A stretch of 57,811 bases of DNA from Rhodospirillaceae bacterium (lineage in GTDB: Bacteria; Pseudomonadota; Alphaproteobacteria; Rhodospirillales; UBA2165): NCBI GenBank assembly GCA_018674495.1, contig JABHAA010000043.1, forward strand, positions 85,615 through 143,425, in the 5' to 3' direction. The position numbers and the translations under genes were made by a program. Shown here one piece after another: positions 9,695-18,467 of the stretch (positions are counted from its first letter, which is position 1; each line of letters begins with the position of its first letter). The notes below the pieces were generated by a model. That model saw nothing but the letters and a program-made list of their open reading frames with translations. It did no database searches and was not told the origin of the DNA.

Positions 9695-9720
9695 TTATCG
9701 CCTCTCCTCAGATGAAAATA

Positions 9721-10179
9721 TCAGGCTTCGGCAATCATCGCCGCTTCGAGCACGGAACGCAATTCCTCGGTCAAAGGCTGCGAAGACCCGGTATCGGAAT
9801 TGAAATAAACGGTCACCACTTCCGCCGATGCAATACAGTCATCGCCGGAGAAAACCCCTTGGCCAAGCATGTAAGATGTGCGCCCGATGCGCTTGACCAC
9901 GGTGCCGATTTCAACTTCGCCCGGATAGCCGAGCGGCGCGTGGTAATCGACGGCGAAGCGGGCGATGGCAAAACCGGTCAAGATATCGTCGCCGAATTTG
10001 GCCATGCGGGCGTTGCGAAAGCGCACGCGGCCGTCTTCGAAATATTCGTTGATGGCGCCGTTGTTTACATGGCCGTTGGGATCCAAATCCGCATAGCGGA
10101 TCGATGCCCTCGCCCAATCAGCATATTGGGCGCGCACGCGGGGATCGAATTCGGGCTCAGGGGTGGTGGTGTCGGGCAT
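9721..10179 (-). CDS. Hotdog-fold acyl-CoA thioesterase (4HBT family)
   Basis: 152 residues with the hotdog-fold signature RYADLDPNGHVNNGAINEYF, in which the Asp and the His-Val-Asn-Asn segment form the active site of 4-hydroxybenzoyl-CoA thioesterase-like enzymes. It should release free acids from CoA thioesters. The ATG at 10179 shares its A with the stop of the upstream gene (TGATG), which argues for this start over further upstream in-frame positions. Substrate unknown; it lies 6 kb from the 4-hydroxybenzoyl-CoA reductase genes and on the other strand, so a shared pathway is only a possibility. Confidence 0.85.
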   Translation of the reverse strand: MPDTTTPEPEFDPRVRAQYADWARASIRYADLDPNGHVNNGAINEYFEDGRVRFRNARMAKFGDDILTGFAIARFAVDYHAPLGYPGEVEIGTVVKRIGRTSYMLGQGVFSGDDCIASAEVVTVYFNSDTGSSQPLTEELRSVLEAAMIAEA

Positions 10180-11063
10180 CAGGGCTCCAAGGTTTCGGCA
10201 AGAACCCGCTTCATGGTCTCGGCCATGGGCATGGTATCGGCAAGCTCTTGGTAGCGCGCCTCGGCCCAAGCCTCAAGGTCGGTGTCCTGCAAATGACGTT
10301 TCACACCGGCGGCCTCCCCCGGCTTTACGGTCAGGCACAATTTGGCAAACATCGCGTCCGCATGACTGGTTTCCAAAAACACCGGCACCCGGTTGATCAC
10401 AGAATGGCAAATGCGGGAGACGGAGATGATTTCGTGGGCATCGGTTTTCTGGATGGAAAGATTGATCCGGGACCGCTCCAACAAGGCATCACGCACATGC
10501 GCCGGCACCGGCATGGCGGGATAACAAATCGCCAGCCCATCGTCCGCGAATTGCTGCATGATCTGATCCCGCCGGGGCGACGGCAGCCCGCAAAGCAGCA
10601 CATCGATATCGCGGCCCGTCTCCGGCGCGCGGCGTAAGGTTTCCATTGCCGGCAAAAACCCGAACGGCAGATAGGCCGTATTGGCGTTCATGGCGGCGCA
10701 GGCGGGCACCGATTCTTCTAGCAAGCACCAGACGAAGGCGGCGCCCTGGGCGGCCAGCTCAAAGGCCGCAAATTCGGCCCCACCGCCGCCCTCGGCGCCA
10801 TAGTTCCAAGTGCCATCGGTGGACAGAACTTCGGTACAGACAAGGCCGTAGCGGATGCCGGCAAGCTTCATCTGATGGGGCAGGGTCTGGTCTTCATAAA
10901 AGCGGTCGAAAAACAGATTGATGGCGCGGTTGTCCAACTGATTGGTGCCGACGCGCACGGAAGCGCCTTCGGCCTCCAGGGCGAGGCGCACGAAGCGCAC
11001 AGAATCCGATACCATCTCCCACAGATGCGGTTTCAGATTACCGAGAAGAATATTGAAGTCCAT
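10179..11063 (-). CDS. Glycosyltransferase-like (CgeB-related) protein, function unknown
   Basis: About 294 residues from the ATG at 11063; an in-frame ATG at 11102 would add 13. The C-terminal half resembles glycan-modifying GT-B folds of the CgeB type: a strand DIDVLLCGLPSPRRDQIM followed by RINLSIQKTDAHE and a segment with RICHSVINRVPVFLE, the position where such proteins bind a nucleotide sugar. The N-terminal half (FNILLGNLKPHLWEM) is not recognisable. Upstream bases in the same frame run back into the DUF3179 gene and encode low-complexity sequence, so an earlier start is unlikely. The stop overlaps the thioesterase start. No firm function. Confidence 0.6.
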   Translation of the reverse strand: MDFNILLGNLKPHLWEMVSDSVRFVRLALEAEGASVRVGTNQLDNRAINLFFDRFYEDQTLPHQMKLAGIRYGLVCTEVLSTDGTWNYGAEGGGGAEFAAFELAAQGAAFVWCLLEESVPACAAMNANTAYLPFGFLPAMETLRRAPETGRDIDVLLCGLPSPRRDQIMQQFADDGLAICYPAMPVPAHVRDALLERSRINLSIQKTDAHEIISVSRICHSVINRVPVFLETSHADAMFAKLCLTVKPGEAAGVKRHLQDTDLEAWAEARYQELADTMPMAETMKRVLAETLEP

Positions 11064-11130
11064 CGCCCGCGCCCAAAATCCCAGATGAGCAGAGGATGCC
11101 ATCTCGGGCCGCGCCCGACAACGCCCGCTT

Positions 11131-12153
11131 TTAAGAGCCCGGCGGCCAGGTGGTGTGGATGCGCCCTTCGGGCTTGAAGGCGTTGAAGACGAAGGCGAAG
11201 GTGATGTCGTGCACCTCGTCCTTAAGACCGCCGGCGGATTTGCGCTGCACAATCACATTGCCCACATCGCGCCCACGCGAAATATCGCGGGTATCGAGGG
11301 CCGAGTTTTGGCCGTCCTCGATGGTGAGCACTAGATCGCCGGATACGATTTTGCGCTTTTCCTTCAACAAATCCACGGTCCAGGCCTGATCGCCGACCAC
11401 CACCAGACGGGTCATGGCGGGCATATCTTCGGGCAAAGGCCCTCGAAACAGGAACGGCCGGGACGCGGTGTCGTAGCCCACATAGGGGTTGGAGCCATAG
11501 CCCCGAAAGCCGCCGCCTTGCAAAACTGTGCCGTTCGGAAAGCGGGCCTTGAAGCGGGCAAAACTTTCGATGCGCGACGGGATCATTTTAAGCCGCGTGC
11601 CGGTCATTTCGCCGACGATGGCTTCGCCCAGGAACTGCTGCCACCAGCTTTCGGTTTGCCGGTCATACATCACCAGATCAGAATTGCGCAACTTGCCGGT
11701 GGTGCCGAAATCCAGCTCCTGGCCATTCACACGCGCATCGAACACGATCGAGGCATTGCACAGCGGACAATAGGTAACCGTCACCGGCACGCCGCCGAAG
11801 CGGTCGTTGACGATCTCGTGGCTCATCAGCACGCCCAAGGGATAGGCGCGCGCCTCGCCCATGAAGTTGAGGCTGATAACCGGAACCGTATCGGCGATCT
11901 CGACCTCGGCGACCGGATCAAACTCGGGATGGTCGATGGAGGGAATGCCGTCTTTGCGCGGCCCGCCGGACATGATCTCGCCAAGATCGATGGATTTCTT
12001 GGTGAAATCGGTTTTCGACCAGCTTGCTTTCCAAAGCAGCGTACTGGTCGGGAACAGACCGGGCATGAACCACCATAAGAAAAACAGGATGACGACGCCC
12101 CAAATCAGAGTGCGCCACGAGATGAATTTTTTGACCGCGTCCATAGGCTTCAT
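11131..12153 (-). CDS. DUF3179 domain protein, membrane-anchored
   Basis: About 340 residues. A single transmembrane segment (LIWGVVILFFLWWFMPGLF) lies near the N terminus, so the protein is probably anchored with its main domain in the periplasm. The body has DUF3179 hallmarks: YPLGVLMSHEIVND, then VTYCPLCNASIVFDA with the CPLC cysteine pair, then LRNSDLVMYDRQTESWW. The function of DUF3179 is not known. An in-frame TTG lies at 12162 and ATGs at 12153 and 12144; no strong ribosome-binding site decides. It is the first gene of a minus-strand run that continues through the thioesterase and oxidoreductase genes. Confidence 0.8.
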   Translation of the reverse strand: MKPMDAVKKFISWRTLIWGVVILFFLWWFMPGLFPTSTLLWKASWSKTDFTKKSIDLGEIMSGGPRKDGIPSIDHPEFDPVAEVEIADTVPVISLNFMGEARAYPLGVLMSHEIVNDRFGGVPVTVTYCPLCNASIVFDARVNGQELDFGTTGKLRNSDLVMYDRQTESWWQQFLGEAIVGEMTGTRLKMIPSRIESFARFKARFPNGTVLQGGGFRGYGSNPYVGYDTASRPFLFRGPLPEDMPAMTRLVVVGDQAWTVDLLKEKRKIVSGDLVLTIEDGQNSALDTRDISRGRDVGNVIVQRKSAGGLKDEVHDITFAFVFNAFKPEGRIHTTWPPGS

Positions 12154-12293
12154 TTGGATCAAAGTGATTCACATTTCAAACCACACCGGGTAACAATGTG
12201 GTGAGCCGTTGGGGGAGATTCAGGCCATGGGATTGAAGAGCGAACTGTGCTACAGAATTTGACGATGAAATTGCCCTCGAAGGCGGCACAATA

Positions 12294-12671
12294 ATGGATC
12301 TGCCGGACACGCCTGAAAAGCGCGTGAAGCTGTATATTCGGCTGACATTGGCCGCCAGTCTGTTCGGCATCGCCGTCGGTTTTTACTTGAACGGGGTGCG
12401 CGAGCAGGACACTTCGGCGTTCGATATTTTTGCCTTCGCGGTACGCGGCATCCTGATCGGCGCGGCCTTCTGGTATTTCGAAATTTTCTGGGTGCGCGGT
12501 CCGCGCGGCAAGCGCTTGCGCGCCCTGCCCTATGGCGGCCGCCTCGCGGTCAAGGTCATCGCCTATGTGGTGCTGATCGAATTGGGCTTTCTGGTGGGCG
12601 AAGCCATTTTCGATCCCGAATCGGCACTGGGATTGTTTACCGCCTTCGCTGATCAATTCACTTTTCGGTAA
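12294..12671 (+). CDS. Small polytopic membrane protein, resembling the membrane domain of some adenylate cyclases
   Basis: 125 residues with three hydrophobic helices (about 14-32, 45-66 and 81-104) and a basic stretch (RGPRGKRLRALP) between the second and third. The order of helices and the RGPxGxRLRxLP loop recall the N-terminal membrane region of certain alphaproteobacterial class III adenylate cyclases, but no cyclase domain follows: the frame ends just where a fourth helix would be. It may be a free-standing membrane module or the remnant of a larger gene. A GAAGG lies about 13 bases before the ATG. The 3' end overlaps the convergent hydrolase gene by 19 bases. Confidence 0.6.
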   Translation: MDLPDTPEKRVKLYIRLTLAASLFGIAVGFYLNGVREQDTSAFDIFAFAVRGILIGAAFWYFEIFWVRGPRGKRLRALPYGGRLAVKVIAYVVLIELGFLVGEAIFDPESALGLFTAFADQFTFR

Positions 12672-13555
12672 TCCCCATCGGCCGCGATAGGGCCATCGGC
12701 GATGATATCGCCGCGCTCGGCCATGGCGATAATGTGGGAAAAGACCGAGCGCCCCGCCGCCGAAACCAATTCCGGATCCAACCCCGGATACATTTCGCCG
12801 ACCATATCGGCAATGCGGCCAACGCCGCGCCCGAGACAATCCATGATCTGATGCTCGCGCTCGCGGCGATGTTCGATCAATGCTGCTACATAGGGCGTCG
12901 GGTCGGTGATCGGCCCCGCATGGGTCGGGTAATAAATCTTGTCGCCGCGGCTTGCCAACAATTCCAGGCTGGCCATATAGGCGGCCATGTCGCCGTCGGG
13001 CGGCGATACCACGGTGGTCGACCAGCCCATGACATGATCGCCGGTGAACAGGGCGCCGCTGCCTGCCAGCGCAAAACAGATATGGTTGGAAGTGTGGCCC
13101 GGCGTGTGCACGCATTCGATTTGGGTGCCAGCGGCCTCGATAATATCGCCGTGGGCGACGGTGTGATCTGGAACGAAATCCATATCGCCGCCGGCCTCCA
13201 TAGGAACGCCGTCCGGGAAGCGGCCAGCGCCGTGCGGGCCGAACCCGTACGTCGCAGCGCCGGTGCGCTTTTTGACGGCAGCGGCGGCGGGCGAATGGTC
13301 CGTATGGGTGTGGGTGATCAGCTGGTGGGTAATCTCTTCGCCGTCCAGAGCACTGAGCAGCGCGTCCACATGGTCGGGCAGATCGGGGCCGGCGTCGATG
13401 ACCGCGACCTTGCCGGTGCCAAGAATATAGGTGCCGGTGCCCTTAAAGGTAAACTTCGACGGATTGCGGGCGGTGACACGCCGGATGCCCGGCGCCACCT
13501 GTTCGACAGCGCCATAGTCGCAAGAATAATTTCGCCCGAAATGCAGTTCAGCCAA
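12653..13555 (-). CDS. Metallo-beta-lactamase-fold hydrolase
   Basis: About 300 residues. The metal-binding motif THTHTDHSP (HxHxDH) and the later HTPGHTSNH and FTGDHVMGW segments give a complete set of zinc ligands. The C-terminal helical part (REREHQIMDCL) is like that of LACTB2/glyoxalase-II-like hydrolases. The frame is open to an ATG at 13588, but a perfect AAGGAG at 13563-13568 lies 7 bases before a TTG at 13555, and that TTG overlaps the histidine-kinase stop by 8 bases. I therefore take TTG as the start. Last gene of the HtrA / regulator / kinase / hydrolase run. Substrate unknown. Confidence 0.85.
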   Translation of the reverse strand: MAELHFGRNYSCDYGAVEQVAPGIRRVTARNPSKFTFKGTGTYILGTGKVAVIDAGPDLPDHVDALLSALDGEEITHQLITHTHTDHSPAAAAVKKRTGAATYGFGPHGAGRFPDGVPMEAGGDMDFVPDHTVAHGDIIEAAGTQIECVHTPGHTSNHICFALAGSGALFTGDHVMGWSTTVVSPPDGDMAAYMASLELLASRGDKIYYPTHAGPITDPTPYVAALIEHRREREHQIMDCLGRGVGRIADMVGEMYPGLDPELVSAAGRSVFSHIIAMAERGDIIADGPIAADGDYRKVN

Positions 13556-14948
13556 CGGTTTGCTCCTTTTCAGCCAGCCAGCCCGCATCCGGAAAGCGGA
13601 GCAGCACCCGAAGGCCCGGCAGATTATCCTCCAAAACCAGCTCGGCGCAATGCAGCTTGGCCACGGCCCGCACCAAACTTAATCCTAAGCCGGTGCCGGG
13701 GCTGTTGCGGCTGGCTTCAAGGCGCTGAAAACGGTCGAGCACCCGTTCCCGGTCCGCCTCGGCGATGCCCGAGCCGCTATCGGCGACGATCAGTTCCGCG
13801 TCCGCCCCGGCGCGGCGCAACACAAGCCGGATTGTGCCGCCGTCGGGGGTATATTTCACCGCATTGTCCATCAGGTTGGCCAACGCCTGGCCGGCCAGAT
13901 GGCGATCACCGAAAATTTGAATACCGTCCTCCACATCGCCGGTGAGGGTCTGGCTTTTATCCTCCGCCGCCGGGCCATACAAATCGGCCATGTCGGCCAC
14001 CAGGGCGCTCAAATCGAAATCGCTCAGGCTGTCCTCGGCCAATCCAGCCTCGGCCTGGGCAATATTCAACAGCGCATTGAAGGTTTCCAGCAGGGATTCG
14101 GATTCGGCAATGGTCTCTTCCATGGCGGCGCGGTATTCGGATTGCGTGCCTTCCCCCATCAGCGCCACTTCGAGCCGCCCGCGCAGCCGGTTGAGCGGGC
14201 TTCTGAGATCATGGGCGATATTGTCGGTCACCTGGCGCATGCCAGTCACCAGCCGTTCGATCTGATCGAGCATGTCATTCAGGTTCTCGGCCAAGCGGTC
14301 CAGCTCGTCGCCGCTGCCCGATACCGGCAATCGCCTGTCCAGCGCGCCGTCCATGATCTCGCGGCTGGTGCGGTTGATCACTTCAACCCGGCGAAGCAAG
14401 TTGCGGCTTAAAAGGACGCCGCCCAAAAGACCGAGCCCAAGGGTCAGCGCCACCGCCCAGGCTAGCGAAGTGCGCATCACCTTTTCCAATTTCAGGCGCT
14501 CCTGGATATCGCGTCCAACCAATAGCTGGAAGCCGCGCCCGAGCCGCAAATGCCAGGCCCGCGCCCGGCGGCTGGTGTCTTTGCCTCCCACAGGCCTCTG
14601 ATAGGTAAATTCCAGCAACCCGTCGGCGCCGGTGGCCGCTTCCGGCCAGTGGGTCAGATTGCCGGCAACATTGCGTCCGCCGGGATCGATCAACAGATAG
14701 AGGCTTTGGCGCTGGTTGCGCGAGCGTTCGGTGACAATCTTCACCAGCCCACCGAGCCCGTTCTCCCTGTATTGCTCAGAAAGGCCGGTAATTTCCGCGT
14801 TGATGGTATCATCGGTCTGGCCGGTGGAAATGCCGGCGGTAGACCAATAGATAAAGCCGAGCAAAAGAAACGCCGACAGCGCAAACAGCGCCAGATAGAT
14901 CAGCACCAGACGAAAGGTGGTCGTCCGGATGATGGAAAGTTTAGGCAC
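13548..14948 (-). CDS. Two-component sensor histidine kinase
   Basis: 466 residues from a GTG at 14948 that overlaps the stop of the response-regulator gene by 8 bases. Two membrane helices (about 12-33 and 161-182) flank a periplasmic sensor region of about 130 residues, followed by a HAMP-like linker, the H-box DNIAHDLRSPLNRL with His246, and the ATP-binding N, G1 and G2 motifs (NLMDNAVKYT, DSGSGI, GTGLGLSLV). It should phosphorylate the regulator encoded just upstream. The frame is open further upstream but that part overlaps the regulator gene and encodes nothing recognisable. The signal is not known; linkage to an HtrA protease suggests envelope stress. Confidence 0.85.
   Translation of the reverse strand: MPKLSIIRTTTFRLVLIYLALFALSAFLLLGFIYWSTAGISTGQTDDTINAEITGLSEQYRENGLGGLVKIVTERSRNQRQSLYLLIDPGGRNVAGNLTHWPEAATGADGLLEFTYQRPVGGKDTSRRARAWHLRLGRGFQLLVGRDIQERLKLEKVMRTSLAWAVALTLGLGLLGGVLLSRNLLRRVEVINRTSREIMDGALDRRLPVSGSGDELDRLAENLNDMLDQIERLVTGMRQVTDNIAHDLRSPLNRLRGRLEVALMGEGTQSEYRAAMEETIAESESLLETFNALLNIAQAEAGLAEDSLSDFDLSALVADMADLYGPAAEDKSQTLTGDVEDGIQIFGDRHLAGQALANLMDNAVKYTPDGGTIRLVLRRAGADAELIVADSGSGIAEADRERVLDRFQRLEASRNSPGTGLGLSLVRAVAKLHCAELVLEDNLPGLRVLLRFPDAGWLAEKEQTVG
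13563..13568 (-). promoter_or_regulatory. Ribosome binding site deciding a TTG start
   Basis: On the minus strand this reads AAGGAG, inside the last codons of the histidine kinase gene, 7 bases before TTG 13555. It sets the start of the metallo-hydrolase and implies coupled translation. Confidence 0.7.
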
Positions 14949-15612
14949 GGAGGCAATACCCGGCGCCGCGAACCGTATGCAAGAGCGGCACGGCAAAACC
15001 CTTGTCGATTTTGCCGCGCAGTCGGCTGATATGAACATCGATGACGTTGGTCTGCGGATCGAAGTGATAATCCCACACATGCTCCAACAACATGGTCCGG
15101 GTGACCGTATGGCCCTGGTTGCGCATCAGATATTCAAGCAGGCGAAATTCCCTCGGCTGCATGGCGATCTCGGTGCCGCCCCGGTGCACGGTGCGCGCCA
15201 ATAAATCCATTTCCAGATCACCCGCTTTCAGATGGGTTTCGACGACGCCCGGATCCCGGCGCCGGACCAGCGCCTCGATGCGCGCCAACAGTTCTGCGAA
15301 GGCGTAAGGTTTGACCAGATAATCATCGCCGCCAGCTTTCAGACCCTTAATCCGGTCGTCGACCTCGCCGAGAGCGCTCAGGAACAGGATCGGCGTTTCG
15401 ATACCCTCGGCGCGCAAGCGTTGCACCAAAGTCAGCCCATCCAATTTGGGCAGCATACGGTCCACCACGCAGACGTCATAATCGCCGTGGCGGGCCATTT
15501 CGAAGCCGTCTTCGCCATCGGCGGCATGGTCGGTCACATGGCCGCTTTCGGCCAAGCCTTTGGCCATGAAGCCGGCGGCGGCGGTATCGTCCTCAATGAT
15601 TAAAATTCTCAT
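14941..15612 (-). CDS. OmpR/PhoB-family response regulator
   Basis: 223 residues: an N-terminal receiver domain with the acidic pair in IIEDD (residues 6-9), phosphoacceptor Asp51 in VVDRMLP, and Lys in LVKPYAF, then a winged-helix DNA-binding domain ending HISRLRGKI...TVRGAGYCL. It is the partner of the histidine kinase that follows with an 8-base overlap. The gene lies 123 bases downstream of the HtrA protease gene; a strong hairpin sits in that gap. Typical targets of such systems are envelope functions, and the adjoining protease gene is a plausible one. Confidence 0.9.
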   Translation of the reverse strand: MRILIIEDDTAAAGFMAKGLAESGHVTDHAADGEDGFEMARHGDYDVCVVDRMLPKLDGLTLVQRLRAEGIETPILFLSALGEVDDRIKGLKAGGDDYLVKPYAFAELLARIEALVRRRDPGVVETHLKAGDLEMDLLARTVHRGGTEIAMQPREFRLLEYLMRNQGHTVTRTMLLEHVWDYHFDPQTNVIDVHISRLRGKIDKGFAVPLLHTVRGAGYCLRA

Positions 15613-15670
15613 GGGATGAATTTATCCGGCATTTTGTGTTAGCGCAAAATCTTGAACCCCGGGCGTGAGG

Positions 15671-15702
15671 GCGCCCCGGCCCGCCTGGCGGCACCGGGGC
15701 GC
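15671..15702 (-). terminator. GC-rich hairpin between the HtrA and regulator genes
   Basis: Perfect 9-base stem GCGCCCCGG / CCGGGGCGC with a 14-base loop, in the gap between the protease stop and the regulator start. No T-run follows on the minus strand, so it may be a weak or factor-assisted terminator, or an mRNA stabilising or processing element that lowers kinase/regulator expression relative to protease. Confidence 0.45.
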
Positions 15703-15735
15703 GTCTCTGGCACTGAAAAACTAATCCCGCCGCGT

Positions 15736-17265
15736 TTAAGCCCGCTTTATGGGCAGGGCGACGAAGCGCGCCCCACGCCGGCCCGCCACCAGCAAAAGGA
15801 CGGACCGGCGCTCGTCGTCACGGGCGGCGCCCAGAAGGCGGCGCACATCGCGGGCGGAGGAAACCGGGGTGCCGGCAACGGCCAAGATGGCGTCGCCGGA
15901 CGCCAGGCCAAGGCGCGAGGCCGGACTGGATTGCGCCACATCGGCGATCAGGACGCCGCCTTCGGCCCTGCCCAGATTGAGCCGGCGGCGGGCCTCATCA
16001 CCCAAATCCGCCAATTTCATGCCGGCGACATTTTCGTCATCAGGTGCCGCCAAGGAAGCCACTTCGGCCTTCGGCACAGCCCCGATACGCACCGCCTTGG
16101 TGATCGTTTTTCCGCCGCGCAAAATCTCAATTTTGGCAATGTCACCGGCCTTGATGGCCGAGATCAGGCGCGGCAGGTCGCGCATCGCGTCTACTGGCTT
16201 GCCTTCGACGCCGAGGATCACGTCGCCGCGTTCTATGCCGCCACTCAATGCCGGACTGGCTTCCGATACGTCAGCCACCAAAGCGCCCTTGGGCTTATCC
16301 AATTGCAAGCTCTCGGCGATCTCCGGCGTTATGGTCTGCACCGAAACGCCGAGCCAACCGCGCGACACCACACCGTCGCCCCGCAAATCATCGATGATCG
16401 ATTTGGCCATCGAGGACGGGATTGCAAAGCCGATGCCCACATTGCCGCCGGACGGCGAAAAGATGGCGGTATTGACGCCAATCACGTTGCCTTCGGTATC
16501 GAAGGCCGGCCCCCCGGAATTGCCCTTGTTGATGGCCGCGTCGATTTGGAGGAAATCATCGAACGGGCCGGAGCCGATATTGCGGTGGCGCGCCGAGATA
16601 ATGCCGGTGGTCGCGGTCAGCCCGACGCCGAACGGATTGCCAAGGGTGATGACCCAATCGCCGACCCGCATATTCTCGGAGCGGCCCCAATTCACGGATG
16701 GCAGGTCGGTGTCCGAAGTAACCTTCAACAATGCCAAATCGGTTTTTGCGTCGGCGCCCACCAGACGGGCATCCAGTTTGCGCCCGCCTTTCATGGTGAC
16801 CGAAATTTCGTCGGCGCCTTCGATAACGTGGTTGTTGGTGACGATATAGCCGGCCTTATCGATGATAAAGCCGGAGCCGAGCCCGACTTTGCGCGGCCTC
16901 TCTGTACGTGGGCCGTGGCCGCGCGCATCTGGCTGGCGGCGGCGTTCGCTGCGGAACCGTTTACGGCTCTGGTCATCAAAAAAGCGCTCAAAAAATTCTT
17001 CGAAACCCGGCGCACCTGGGCGCTGCACAGCGGCCTCCGCATTTTTGCTAACGTTGACCGTGACCACGGCGGGGCTGACCCGCTCTATAATGTCGGCGAT
17101 ACGCACCGGTTGGGCCGGCAATGGCAACGGGCGTGCCGCCACGCTGGCTGGCGATGTGGATGCGGCATTTGCATCAAGGCCGTGGCGCCCAAGAACCCCG
17201 GCCGCCGCTCCGGCCACCACCAAAATACCGATACTTACCGCAAGATGCTGTTTGAATTTGTTCAC
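15736..17265 (-). CDS. Do/HtrA-family periplasmic serine protease (DegP-like)
   Basis: 509 residues, normal for DegP/MucD. A signal anchor or signal peptide covers residues 8-35 (AVSIGILVVAGAAAGVLG). The trypsin-like domain has the full triad: His146 in VTNNHVI, Asp176 in TDLALLK and Ser250 in GNSGGPAF. Two PDZ domains follow, the first around SRGWLGVSVQ and the second starting near the acidic DEARRRL stretch. It degrades or refolds damaged envelope proteins. A basic Arg/Pro-rich loop (about 101-126) precedes the protease core. It is the first gene of a minus-strand group with a two-component system. The 230-base gap to the divergent gene at 17496 should hold both promoters. Confidence 0.9.
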   Translation of the reverse strand: MNKFKQHLAVSIGILVVAGAAAGVLGRHGLDANAASTSPASVAARPLPLPAQPVRIADIIERVSPAVVTVNVSKNAEAAVQRPGAPGFEEFFERFFDDQSRKRFRSERRRQPDARGHGPRTERPRKVGLGSGFIIDKAGYIVTNNHVIEGADEISVTMKGGRKLDARLVGADAKTDLALLKVTSDTDLPSVNWGRSENMRVGDWVITLGNPFGVGLTATTGIISARHRNIGSGPFDDFLQIDAAINKGNSGGPAFDTEGNVIGVNTAIFSPSGGNVGIGFAIPSSMAKSIIDDLRGDGVVSRGWLGVSVQTITPEIAESLQLDKPKGALVADVSEASPALSGGIERGDVILGVEGKPVDAMRDLPRLISAIKAGDIAKIEILRGGKTITKAVRIGAVPKAEVASLAAPDDENVAGMKLADLGDEARRRLNLGRAEGGVLIADVAQSSPASRLGLASGDAILAVAGTPVSSARDVRRLLGAARDDERRSVLLLVAGRRGARFVALPIKRA

Positions 17266-17495
17266 CGCTAAATCTCCTGTCGTTGATCACTGGGTATAGG
17301 CTAAGCCCGACGATTATGGAGGCAGTCTACGGTGCGCCACCTTACGGCGACGTTGCCCAGATATTAAAAATTGGTAATGTTTGAATTCTGATCCAGCGCG
17401 CCGAAAATATTTTTGGCTGGCCTTTTGAAATTGGCGCAAAAGGCTGATACATTCGCCTTTCTAAGGTGGCAAATTGACGAAGAAATAAAAAAATT

Positions 17496-18431
17496 ATGCG
17501 TGATAGAACAAAAAAATCCGTGAAATGGGGCGCCGGCATCCTCGCCATAATTTATATGCTGGTGATCGGCTTTGATCAGTTTTTCGGCGGCGCGACGTTC
17601 AGCTATGCCAGTTCCCTGCACGAAGAACTGTTGCAGCAGAGGCTGGCCTCCTGCCGGGGCACCTTCAAGGAACGCTATCACTGCAAATCATCGATCTTGT
17701 TGGGGGAGGGGCGGGATTCCTTTAATTATTGGAGCAAGAAATATCTGATTTCCTTCGCACCGCCGATCTTCGTTTATGTGGCGTTCCATATGTGGCTCGG
17801 TCGGGTGGAAACGGTGGAAGAAAAATTGCGCCGCGAACGGCTAGCCATCCGCATGGAAAAGCGCCGCCAGAAAGACAGCCGCATAGCCTTCGAACAGGGC
17901 CGCCAGCGCTCCCTCGCTGCCAAGCGCCGCCAAGTCATCCAGCAGGCGCAACAGGTTGCGACCCGCGAAGAGAAACAACGCCCGCTTACGGTCATGGCGA
18001 TTATTCAGAATGAAAAATTTGTCGAACAATTGAATGAAGCCATTTGGGACGCCGGCTATTTCGCCGTGCAGACCGATTTGCGCGACGTGTATTTGAGCTA
18101 CCGGGATATCGGCTACCACATCATCCTGACCGATACCGAATTCGATGATCCCGATATCCACCCCGAGGATATCGGCGACGAAGAATTTCCAGGGCAGGTG
18201 TCGCCGCTGGATGTAACCCTCAAACGCCTCCGCGAGCGCAAAGAAAATGTGCGCATCATCGCCATGTCGGCCGATTTCGCCGGGCTGGCAGCGAAGGAAT
18301 ATATCGAGACGGCGACCGAGCTTGCCGTCGATGCGCTTTTGGAAAAGCCATTTGAATTCAGTGCCTTTATCGATTTGGCCGATAAATTGATGGATACAGG
18401 CATAACGCCGACGTCCGAAGATAACGCCTAA
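17496..18431 (+). CDS. Membrane-anchored protein with coiled coil and degenerate receiver domain
   Basis: 311 residues. Two membrane helices (about 11-30 and 83-101) enclose a short loop with two cysteines (Cys53, Cys63). A strongly charged coiled coil with many Arg, Glu and Gln residues runs from about 105 to 160. Residues 163-302 look like a CheY-type receiver: the phosphoacceptor position is Asp213 in IILTDTE, the switch residue is Ser259 in IIAMSAD and the conserved Lys284 is in LLEKPFE. The acidic pair at the end of strand 1 is missing (MAIIQNE), so phosphorylation may be lost or altered. An insertion of about 20 acidic residues follows strand 3. No output domain. I know no named family with this layout. 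Confidence 0.65.
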   Translation: MRDRTKKSVKWGAGILAIIYMLVIGFDQFFGGATFSYASSLHEELLQQRLASCRGTFKERYHCKSSILLGEGRDSFNYWSKKYLISFAPPIFVYVAFHMWLGRVETVEEKLRRERLAIRMEKRRQKDSRIAFEQGRQRSLAAKRRQVIQQAQQVATREEKQRPLTVMAIIQNEKFVEQLNEAIWDAGYFAVQTDLRDVYLSYRDIGYHIILTDTEFDDPDIHPEDIGDEEFPGQVSPLDVTLKRLRERKENVRIIAMSADFAGLAAKEYIETATELAVDALLEKPFEFSAFIDLADKLMDTGITPTSEDNA

Positions 18432-18467
18432 CCACCCGTTCAGGGCAGCCCCCCCGGAGACACGCCG

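Noticed and set aside
15652..17271. Plus-strand open frame of 539 codons
   Set aside because: Lies antisense to the HtrA protease, which has a full catalytic triad; a frame shadow of GC-rich coding DNA.
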